Assembly: GCA_031267635.1 (NCBI GenBank)
Contig: JAIRYX010000436.1
Location: 1-9,653 of the forward strand
Direction: 5' to 3'
DNA length: 9,653 bases
Origin: Planctomycetaceae bacterium
GTDB lineage: Bacteria > Planctomycetota > Planctomycetia > Pirellulales > Thermoguttaceae
Shown here: positions 1-5,512 of the stretch, in pieces
Numbering within the stretch: position 1 is the stretch's first letter
Layout of the letters: every line of letters begins with the position of its first letter
The notes under the pieces: model-generated
Database searches by the model: none
The model's input: only the letters and a program-made list of their open reading frames with translations
What the model was told of the DNA's origin: nothing
Translations under genes and position numbers: made by a program

Positions 1-372
1 GTGTCCCTTTTGTCCTTTACCCGAAAACTTTTCGGAAATCCCCCAGCAATTTCGGATGACAATCCGGCGATTTTGAATTATCATTCAATAACTTCGGATT
101 GTCATCCGGCGGTTTTGTCTCCGACAACAGAGTCCTCGTCACCGGTTACGGCGCACTCGTCACCGGTTACGGCGCGCTCGTCACCGGTTACAGAGTTGTT
201 GTCGCGTGTTCCGGCGGCTCCGTGGTACACCCCGGCGGCTCCGTGGTACACCACGAGGGCTTTGAATTATAATCCAGACGCTTTAGATTGGACAACGAAG
301 TCGTTGACTTATTTGCGAATTGCGTTTCATTACGCGATTTTCTTTGCGTCAAGCTGGTTGAGTTTATTGTAA
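1..372 (+). CDS. Possible partial ORF made of seven-residue repeats; doubtful gene
   Basis: I do not recognise this protein and am not sure it is a gene. The frame is open from the first base of the window (GTG, so the true start may lie upstream) to a TAA at 370-372, giving 123 residues. Residues 11-108 divide into fourteen seven-residue units, for example SSPVTAH, SSPVTAR, PAAPWYT and LNYNPDA. Two blocks are near-exact tandem copies (residues 46-66 and 71-84). There is no signal peptide, known domain or visible ribosome-binding site. The last 43 bases overlap the 3' end of the convergent response-regulator gene. In favour of coding, the 21-bp repeats keep one + frame open, whereas the opposite strand meets stops. 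Against it, a repeat array of period 21 can stay open by chance, and composition is unlike the neighbouring genes. It could equally be a non-coding minisatellite. Confidence 0.25.
   Translation: MSLLSFTRKLFGNPPAISDDNPAILNYHSITSDCHPAVLSPTTESSSPVTAHSSPVTARSSPVTELLSRVPAAPWYTPAAPWYTTRALNYNPDALDWTTKSLTYLRIAFHYAIFFASSWLSLL
31..324. repeat. Degenerate 21-bp tandem repeat array (about 14 units)
   Basis: This stretch fills the space downstream of the response-regulator gene. It can be cut into fourteen consecutive 21-bp units. The clearest copies are at 136-156, 157-177 and the start of 178-198, which share TCGTCACCGGTTAC, and at 211-231 and 232-252, which are identical copies beginning CCGGCGGCTCC. 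Units at 51-71 and 93-113 are also near copies (TTCGGAT...TCCGGCG), spaced exactly two periods apart. Units at 283-303 and 304-324 are highly diverged. The third-from-last codon-sized triplet of most units is NCA or NCG followed by a G/A-rich triplet. The array ends about 5 bases before the regulator's stop codon. The function is unknown. Confidence 0.75.
53..108. repeat. Nested inverted repeat (hairpin/cruciform candidate)
   Basis: CGGATGACAATCCG at 53-66 is the exact reverse complement of CGGATTGTCATCCG at 95-108. Inside it, TTGAAT (73-78) and ATTCAA (83-88) form a second perfect inverted repeat around a four-base loop. Both repeats share the same centre (80.5), so the whole 56 bases could fold as one long imperfect hairpin with mismatches only around 67-72/89-94. 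It is about 220 bases beyond the stop codon of the - strand response regulator, and no T-run follows either arm, so it is not a classic intrinsic terminator. A separate 15-base palindrome, CCGAAAACTTTTCGG, lies at 21-35. Confidence 0.6.
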
Positions 373-1781
373 AGCGTCTTTAAGCTGATCCCAAGCTCTT
401 CGGCGACTTTGTTTTTGTTGCCGTTATGACGCGCCAGCGCGTCGTAGATCGCTTCCATTTCTTTGCTTCGCAGGCTTCTTGCCGATTCCTGCTTTGCGTC
501 AAACTTTATATCGAAAGATTTCATCTCCGCGACGTCCGCAATGCTTAACGTTGTCGCATTGGGCGACCTATTTGCCGTCGCGGATTGTTGCATTCGCAAA
601 AATGGTTGCGGTAACGCCTCGTGACCAATCGGAATTTCATCCGACAGAATAACGGCGTGTTCGATGACGTTTGCCAGTTGACGCACGTTGCCGGGCCACG
701 GATGACGCTGCATAATCGCAAACGCTTCTTTCGTGAAGAGATCGTGTCCCGAACGTAATTTCGCAGCGGGACTGTTTGCGTAACGTTTGGCAAGATGCTG
801 AATCAGTTCCGGCAAATCTTCAAGCCGTTCCCGAAGCGGCGGCAGGTGGATTTCAAACGTATTGATACGAAACCAAAGGTCTTCCCGAAAATCGCCGATA
901 CGTACCATCTCTTCGAGATTCCGCAGCGTTGCACACACGACCCGCACGTCGCACACGACCGATTGATTTTCGCCGATTCGCCGCACTTCGCCGCTTTCTA
1001 AAAAGCGAAGCAGTTTTGCCTGCACTCCTTTCGGGAGTTCGCCGATTTCGTCGAGAAACAAAGTTCCTTTATTCGCCACTTCGATCAGCCCCGCGCGGTG
1101 TTCGTCCGCGCCGGTGAAACTTCCTTTCCGATGTCCGAACAATTCGCTTTCAATCAGATTCTCCGGCAACGCACCGCAATTAATCGCGACAAACGGTTGC
1201 TCGACTCGCAAACTTTTATCATGAACCGCACGGGCGGCAAGTTCTTTTCCCGTTCCGGTTTCGCCGAGAATCACGACGGTAGAATCGGTCGGCGCGATTT
1301 TGCTAATCAAGTGATGGACACGCTGCATCGCAAGCGACGAACCAATCAAACGGTTGCCGCCTTCGATTCGTTTTAATTGACTTTTAACGGCAAGATATTT
1401 TTTGTTAAGTTCGCGTTTGCGGGCGACGCGGTTGAGCGTCGCTTCGACATCGGCAAGACGGCACGGCTTGGTCAAATAATCGATGGCGCCGTTCCGCAGC
1501 GCGGCGATTGCGGTTTCCATTGTTCCTTTGCCTGTCAAAATCACCGCGTCCACATAAGGATCAAATTTTCGTGCGGCTTCGATCACTTCCAAACCGTCGG
1601 CGCCCGGCATGTCGAGATCAACCAACAGACAGTCGTAACCGTTCCGTTCCAGCGCAGCCATCGCCGTTGTCCCATCGGGGCAGACGGTCACTTGGTGTCC
1701 CATACTCGGCAGCTCCAGACGCATTAGTTCCTGCAACGACAATTCGTCGTCGGCAAATAAAATCTTCAAAGACGTATTCAT
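330..1781 (-). CDS. NtrC-family sigma-54-dependent response regulator
   Basis: A two-component transcription activator of 483 residues, usual length for the family. Receiver domain (about 5-120): acidic pair D11/D12, phospho-acceptor D55 in LLVDLDMPG, T83 and K105 (LTKP). AAA+ domain (about 145-380): Walker A GETGTGKE (173-180), sigma-54-contacting loop GSFTGA (220-225, a variant of GAFTGA), Walker B GTLFLDEIGEL (239-249) and arginine-finger region DLWFRIN (301-307). A Fis-type helix-turn-helix closes the protein (about 443-476). By family, phosphorylation of D55 drives oligomerisation and ATP-dependent opening of sigma-54 promoters. The start at 1781 is chosen because the receiver begins right after it; the open frame continues upstream into trpD but has no other ATG and no domain there. 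No partner kinase is adjacent; the cheA-type kinase beyond trpD is a candidate only by proximity. The start codon lies in an 11-bp tandem duplication. Confidence 0.95.
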   Translation of the reverse strand: MNTSLKILFADDELSLQELMRLELPSMGHQVTVCPDGTTAMAALERNGYDCLLVDLDMPGADGLEVIEAARKFDPYVDAVILTGKGTMETAIAALRNGAIDYLTKPCRLADVEATLNRVARKRELNKKYLAVKSQLKRIEGGNRLIGSSLAMQRVHHLISKIAPTDSTVVILGETGTGKELAARAVHDKSLRVEQPFVAINCGALPENLIESELFGHRKGSFTGADEHRAGLIEVANKGTLFLDEIGELPKGVQAKLLRFLESGEVRRIGENQSVVCDVRVVCATLRNLEEMVRIGDFREDLWFRINTFEIHLPPLRERLEDLPELIQHLAKRYANSPAAKLRSGHDLFTKEAFAIMQRHPWPGNVRQLANVIEHAVILSDEIPIGHEALPQPFLRMQQSATANRSPNATTLSIADVAEMKSFDIKFDAKQESARSLRSKEMEAIYDALARHNGNKNKVAEELGISLKTLYNKLNQLDAKKIA

Positions 1782-1792
1782 GACGTATTCAT
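1771..1792 (-). repeat. Exact 11-bp tandem duplication at the regulator start codon
   Basis: On the - strand ATGAATACGTC occurs twice in a row (1792-1782 and 1781-1771). Because 11 is not a multiple of three, the upstream ATG is out of frame with the gene. It encodes a four-codon peptide, M-N-T-S, whose TGA stop overlaps the real ATG as ATGA. No clear Shine-Dalgarno sequence precedes either ATG. Confidence 0.8.
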
Positions 1793-1797
1793 AATGC

Positions 1798-1817
1798 TTT
1801 TGAAATATATTTCCAAA
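1798..1817. promoter_or_regulatory. Near-palindrome upstream of the regulator gene (possible operator)
   Basis: GAAATATATTTC at 1802-1813 is a perfect 12-bp palindrome. After one mismatched pair it extends by three more matching pairs on each side (TTT...AAA), covering 1798-1817. It lies 17 bases upstream of the response-regulator ATG, in the likely 5' leader, so it could be an operator or a leader element. It is AT-rich, so chance occurrence is possible. Confidence 0.3.
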
Positions 1818-1839
1818 CAAACTCCCCCAATAACGGTGA

Positions 1840-1868
1840 AGTTTAACAAACGGATTTCGGCGATTCAA
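1840..1868 (-). promoter_or_regulatory. Weak sigma-70 promoter candidate for the response regulator
   Basis: On the - strand TTGAAT (1868-1863) and TAAACT (1845-1840) are separated by 17 bases. Each matches four of six consensus positions. It would start transcription about 50 bases upstream of the ATG at 1781. No better pair was seen in the divergent spacer for this direction, but the match is modest. Confidence 0.25.
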
Positions 1869-1944
1869 GAGGAATTTTTCTAGCGAAAAGATGTTTTCCG
1901 AATCGTTTTGTTCGCGATCTCCCAATTTTGTCGTGCGGAAACTC

Positions 1945-1973
1945 TTTTCAAGCAACGATGACGTTATTATAAT
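1945..1973 (+). promoter_or_regulatory. Sigma-70 type promoter for trpD
   Basis: A consensus -10 hexamer TATAAT (1968-1973) is preceded, at the optimal 17-base spacing, by TTTTCA (1945-1950), which matches four of six -35 positions. Transcription would begin near 1980, leaving a leader of about 40 bases before the trpD ATG at 2023. The -10 box lies within a perfect palindrome at 1962-1977, so a symmetrical repressor bound there would block the promoter. Confidence 0.5.
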
Positions 1974-1977
1974 AACG
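1962..1977. promoter_or_regulatory. Perfect 16-bp palindrome over the trpD -10 box
   Basis: CGTTATTATAATAACG reads the same on both strands. It contains TATAAT in the trpD direction and, being symmetrical, also in the opposite direction, so it could be an operator and/or a bidirectional -10 element between trpD and the response regulator. No good -35 box was found for the - direction. The repressor, if any, is not identifiable here. Confidence 0.45.
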
Positions 1978-2022
1978 CTTTCAACATTGCGATTCTTCGG
2001 AACAAGACAAAGAGATGGCACG

Positions 2023-3090
2023 ATGAGCACAAATCTTATTACAATCTGCCGCCGGGCGACAAAACGTCTAATTTGGCGTGAAAACCTTTCGGCGGACGAC
2101 ATGGAAACCCTTTTTGACGCCGTCTTTGGCGGAACGGCAAACGAGTTGAGTCAGGAAGAATCGCTGTTGTTTACGGCGTTTCTTATCGCGCTGGCGGCAA
2201 AAGGGGAAACCGTTCAGGAGTTGGTCGGTGCAGCGAGAAGTATGCGGCGTCATGCGCGGCGGATTCAGGTGCTCGGTTCGCCGGTGGTTGATATTGTCGG
2301 AACCGGCGGCGATTCGCTTCACACCATTAACGTTTCGACAACATCGTCATTTGTTGCCGCCGGAGCCGGTTTGATTGTAGCAAAACATGGCAATCGTGCG
2401 GTATCCAGCCGCTGCGGAAGTGCGGACGTTCTCGAAGCGTGCGGCGTCAATCTGCAATTAGAACCGGAACGTGTCGAGGAAATCATCGCGGAAATCGGAA
2501 TCGGATTTCTTTTTGCTCAACAATTTCATCCGGCAATGCGGCGTATTGCTCCGTTACGAAAAGCGTTAGGGATTCGGACGTTATTCAATTTGCTTGGTCC
2601 GTTGACAAATCCCGCCGGCGCAAGCTATGCTGTATTAGGAGTTTATACGCCCAAATTGACGGAAGTGTTTGCGGGAGTTTTACAGGAACTCGGCTGTCGG
2701 CGGGCGATGGTGGTTTACGGTTATGATGGTATGGACGAACTGACCATGACAACGCGAAGCCGCGTCACGGAATTTTTTGATCGTCGTTTCAAAACGTATG
2801 ATTTTTTCCCAGAACTTTATTTTGACGGCGAATTGGCAACTTCCGAAGAATTGCGCGGCGGCGACGCGGCGGAAAACGCCGCGATTTTACAAGGAATTTT
2901 GACCGGAAACATTCGCGGCGGAAAACGGAACATCGTTTTGCTCAATACGGCGGCGGCGTTAGTGTGCGCCGAAAAAGCGAAAACTATCGAAGAAGGCGTG
3001 CAGCGTGCCGCCGAATCCATTGATTCCGGCGCGGCATTTGAAAAATTGACCGCGCTGACGGAAAAAACAAGCGAGACGGCAAAAAAATAA
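2023..3090 (+). CDS. trpD: Anthranilate phosphoribosyltransferase
   Basis: Transfers the phosphoribosyl group of PRPP to anthranilate, the second committed step of tryptophan synthesis, in the cytoplasm. The 355 residues match the family length. A helical N-terminal domain (about 20-80, with the typical KGETVQELVGAARSMR) is followed by the nucleoside-phosphorylase-like domain. The glycine-rich PRPP loop GTGGD is at 93-97, KHGNRAVSSRCGSADVLEA at 121-139, the anthranilate-site segment HPAMRR at 169-174, RTLFNLLGPLTNP at 185-197, and the metal-binding acidic pair in GMDEL at 236-240. The ATG at 2023 is chosen because AAGAGA precedes it at a usable distance and the N-terminal helix then has normal length; the frame is open upstream to 1891 but that part overlaps the promoter. 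It stands alone: no trpE, trpG, trpC or trpF is in the window, and its neighbours are signalling genes. Confidence 0.95.
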   Translation: MSTNLITICRRATKRLIWRENLSADDMETLFDAVFGGTANELSQEESLLFTAFLIALAAKGETVQELVGAARSMRRHARRIQVLGSPVVDIVGTGGDSLHTINVSTTSSFVAAGAGLIVAKHGNRAVSSRCGSADVLEACGVNLQLEPERVEEIIAEIGIGFLFAQQFHPAMRRIAPLRKALGIRTLFNLLGPLTNPAGASYAVLGVYTPKLTEVFAGVLQELGCRRAMVVYGYDGMDELTMTTRSRVTEFFDRRFKTYDFFPELYFDGELATSEELRGGDAAENAAILQGILTGNIRGGKRNIVLLNTAAALVCAEKAKTIEEGVQRAAESIDSGAAFEKLTALTEKTSETAKK

Positions 3091-3131
3091 AGAACGATTT
3101 TCGCTTTTCTTTTTCAGAAGTTGAAGACTTC
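3089..3131. terminator. Convergent spacer with weak terminator-like hairpins
   Basis: The 43-base spacer between the trpD and cheA stop codons has two weak hairpins. In the + direction AAAGAACGA (3089-3097) can pair with the T-rich stretch 3101-3112, leaving a small bulge and followed by more T residues, which could act as an A/T-rich intrinsic terminator for trpD. A second hairpin pairs GAAGT (3117-3121) with ACTTC (3127-3131). Neither has a strong GC stem with a clean T-run, so this is tentative. Confidence 0.25.
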
Positions 3132-3133
3132 GT

Positions 3134-5350
3134 TCAATCCAACACGCCGGAGCTATCGTATCGGAAGACCGTCGTCGTCAAACTGTAATGTTCCGAAATA
3201 TTATAGAGCGGTTGAAGCTCGTTGAGCGTTTCCGTTAATTTGGGTTCGTTGAGTTGCGTTGCCCAGAGGATTTTTACCGCGTCGCCGCAGTTGCCTTGTT
3301 CAATTTGGTCGATTGCCGGAATCGTGGCGAGAATCGTTCCGAAATAGCAAAGTTTCCGAAGCGTCAAATACATGATAAGATACGACGCTTGTCTTCCCGG
3401 ACGAAACCGAATAAACGTTTCGTAAGTGTGCGAATGCTTTTTGAGCGCGCCGAGTAATTGCAACTCGACAATCGGCGGCAGAGAAAACGGAATGCTCAAC
3501 AGTTCGCGTTCATCGGTGACGATCACCTGACGCCGCTGGGCTTCGATGACCGTGTTGATGCGTTCCGTCAATTCTTTGTTTTCTTCCGGCTGTTTCGCGG
3601 GAAGCGATTTTGTAGAAAACGCAAGTTCGCTTACGCCGTCAAGCATGACGTCAATCAAACTTTTTTCAAGCGGGATCATGTCTTTGCGGACATAATCAAG
3701 CAGCGTTTCCAAACGATGCGCCAGATCCGCCGAAGCGTTCGTTCCCAACATGGCAAACGAACCTTTCAAAGCGTGAAGCCGCCGGAACACGTCTCGCATG
3801 ATTTCTTTATCGTCCGCTCGTTCTTCGAGCGTCAGCAACGTGTCCTGCAATTCCGCCAGCCCGCGTCGCACTTCGTCAAGCAGATCGGCGACGTCGTTGG
3901 CGTTGAGTTCATACGAGCGACTGTCCATGCCGGAATCTTTATCCATGAACCGTCTTTGGTATTTTTCTTTACTGTCAAGTTCCGCGTGCGCATCGTGTCC
4001 TATTGCCGGAATATCGGTGGGAGTTCTTTCAAACTCGCCGGAATTGTTCCCTCCGTTTTCATCGCCGTATTCAAGTAGCGAAGAAGCGTCTTGTTCGATA
4101 GCGTCCGAATCTCCATCCGAATGCGTCGCCATTTCTACGAGTTTGTCCACATCGACCGTTAAGCCGACTTGTCCGCCGCTGATGATGCACGTTCCCGCGA
4201 CGCCGGGAGCGGTGGTTTCGCCGAACATGTCGGTTTCAAGCGGTACGTTCACCAATTTTTGCGGTGAAAGAAATTCGGTAACGACAACGGCAATACGTTC
4301 ATTTTTTCCTTCAATAACGACAATCGGCACAAGATCCGGCTTTAATATTTCGGACGTTCCGCCGCCGAGTAGTTCGCGCAGATCAAACAACGCAATCGGT
4401 TCGCCGAGATAACGGATAAAACGCTCCCGATCCATCGTCGCTTGAATTTGACGAACCGGTACTCCCTGCAAGCTAATCACCTTGTCGATAGCGAGCGCAA
4501 AGAGCGAATTGGAGCAACGCACAATCAGTGCGTCAATGATATTGACGGCACGAAGTTTCGGGATAGTGAAGCGGAAAAACGTTCCTTTTTCCTGATGCGT
4601 TTTGATTTCCAGCGTACCGTTGAAGCTGTTGATCATGGTGCGTACAATATCTAACCCAACGCCGCGTCCCGACGTATCTGTTGCTTGGTCGCGAGTCGAA
4701 AAACCGGACGTGCAAAGAATATTGGTCAGGTCGGGCGTTTCTCCGGCACGTATCAATCCACATGCCTGTGCTTTCTCGATAACGGCGGCTTCATTGATTC
4801 CGCGTCCGTCGTCCGACACGATAATTTCCGTATCGTTTTCGTGTTCAATCGCTTCCAGCCGAATTATTCCTTGCGCCGTTTTCCCTAGCCGTGTGCGTTC
4901 TAACGGCTGTTCGATTCCGTGATCCACCGCGTTACGAATCAAGTGCAGCATCGGCTCGACAAGACGTTCCGCCAACGCTTTGTCGATAAGGACATGTTCT
5001 CCTTCGATTTCCAATTCGATTTCTTTTTTCAGTTTTCGGCTCAAATCGCGCACCGTGCGGCGGAACATGCGGAACGTTTCGCCAATTTCGACGAGCCGAA
5101 TCGCCATAACCAAGTCGTGTAAATCCTGACTAATTCGCCGCGACGCTTCATCCGCCGCTTTGATCGTTTGCAAACTGCTTTCGACGATGGGACGGTGATA
5201 TGTGACGGCGTCAATCATTTCCCGCTGTAAATCGTGTAGCGTTGAGCTGGTAATAATGACCTCGCCCGCCAGATTGAGCAATTTGTCCAGATGCTCAATG
5301 CGTACCGTCATGCGGTCAACCATCTGATTGTTTAGTAGTGTGTCGGTCAT
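3134..5350 (-). CDS. cheA: CheA-type histidine kinase with permuted domain order
   Basis: A 738-residue cytoplasmic chemotaxis-type histidine kinase. Domains in order: dimerisation domain P3 (about 12-115, starting MTVRIEHLDKLLNLAGEVII); ATPase P4 (about 120-265) with N-box LHLIRNAVDHGIE (135-147), G1 DDGRGI (180-185), F-box GFST (216-219) and G2 GRGVGLDIV (228-236); CheW-like P5 (about 268-408); an acidic linker (about 410-478); an Hpt domain (about 482-580) with phospho-acceptor H526 in LHALKGSF; and a C-terminal domain (about 627-730) resembling the response-regulator-binding P2 domain. Canonical CheA has Hpt and P2 at the N-terminus, so here they have moved to the end. All catalytic boxes are intact. 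GAGAG six bases before the ATG supports this start. No CheW, CheY, methylation enzyme or receptor gene is nearby, so its input and output partners are unknown. Function could be chemotaxis or another cellular response. Confidence 0.9.
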   Translation of the reverse strand: MTDTLLNNQMVDRMTVRIEHLDKLLNLAGEVIITSSTLHDLQREMIDAVTYHRPIVESSLQTIKAADEASRRISQDLHDLVMAIRLVEIGETFRMFRRTVRDLSRKLKKEIELEIEGEHVLIDKALAERLVEPMLHLIRNAVDHGIEQPLERTRLGKTAQGIIRLEAIEHENDTEIIVSDDGRGINEAAVIEKAQACGLIRAGETPDLTNILCTSGFSTRDQATDTSGRGVGLDIVRTMINSFNGTLEIKTHQEKGTFFRFTIPKLRAVNIIDALIVRCSNSLFALAIDKVISLQGVPVRQIQATMDRERFIRYLGEPIALFDLRELLGGGTSEILKPDLVPIVVIEGKNERIAVVVTEFLSPQKLVNVPLETDMFGETTAPGVAGTCIISGGQVGLTVDVDKLVEMATHSDGDSDAIEQDASSLLEYGDENGGNNSGEFERTPTDIPAIGHDAHAELDSKEKYQRRFMDKDSGMDSRSYELNANDVADLLDEVRRGLAELQDTLLTLEERADDKEIMRDVFRRLHALKGSFAMLGTNASADLAHRLETLLDYVRKDMIPLEKSLIDVMLDGVSELAFSTKSLPAKQPEENKELTERINTVIEAQRRQVIVTDERELLSIPFSLPPIVELQLLGALKKHSHTYETFIRFRPGRQASYLIMYLTLRKLCYFGTILATIPAIDQIEQGNCGDAVKILWATQLNEPKLTETLNELQPLYNISEHYSLTTTVFRYDSSGVLD

Positions 5351-5394
5351 TGAGGGCTCTCAAGAAATGAAATGAAAACACATAATCCTACTAT

Positions 5395-5423
5395 TCTTTA
5401 GCTTATAGCTGAAAAAATGTCAA
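5395..5423 (-). promoter_or_regulatory. Promoter candidate upstream of cheA
   Basis: On the - strand a perfect -35 box TTGACA (5423-5418) is followed after 17 bases by TAAAGA (5400-5395), a poor -10 match (three of six). The spacer contains a short inverted repeat, AGCT-TAT-AGCT (5400-5410). It would give a leader of about 40 bases before the ATG at 5350. The 162-base gap after apbE, unlike the tight spacing upstream, also argues that cheA has its own promoter. Confidence 0.4.
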
Positions 5424-5512
5424 AAAATTTATTCATTTTGTGAAATTTTTCGCCGTTTCGCAGAAATTTTGTGCCTTTCGCGTTGAAAATCACTTTTTAC
5501 AGAGTAGAGATT

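Noticed and set aside
93..260. Short - strand frame through the repeats, with VTGDE and VYHGAAG units
   Set aside because: It is closed by stops on both sides (a TAA upstream and a TGA in the inverted-repeat arm) and is only about 50 codons, so it is a by-product of the 21-bp period.
31..324. CRISPR array
   Set aside because: Repeats are directly adjacent with no unique spacers of constant length, and no cas gene is present.
1891..2022. N-terminal extension of TrpD from the ATG at 1891
   Set aside because: It spans the promoter and palindrome, adds 44 residues not expected in the family, and the ATG at 2023 has a better ribosome site.
2016..2030. TGGCAC just before trpD resembling a sigma-54 -24 element
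   Set aside because: The expected GC of the -12 element falls two bases off the required spacing and there is no TTGC; the motif also lies on the trpD start codon.
1782..2102. Long N-terminal extension of the response regulator into the divergent spacer and trpD
   Set aside because: The frame is open but contains no other ATG until inside trpD, shows no domain, and covers the trpD promoter; the receiver domain begins right after 1781.
3458..4078. 206-residue open frame on the + strand inside cheA
   Set aside because: It lies entirely opposite a convincing kinase gene, has no recognisable domain or ribosome site, and looks like an antisense shadow.
5430..5485. AGGCAC...CTGC on the - strand upstream of cheA as a sigma-54 promoter
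   Set aside because: The spacing between GG and GC is 12 rather than 10 bases and TTGC is absent; the TTGACA box nearby is a better explanation.
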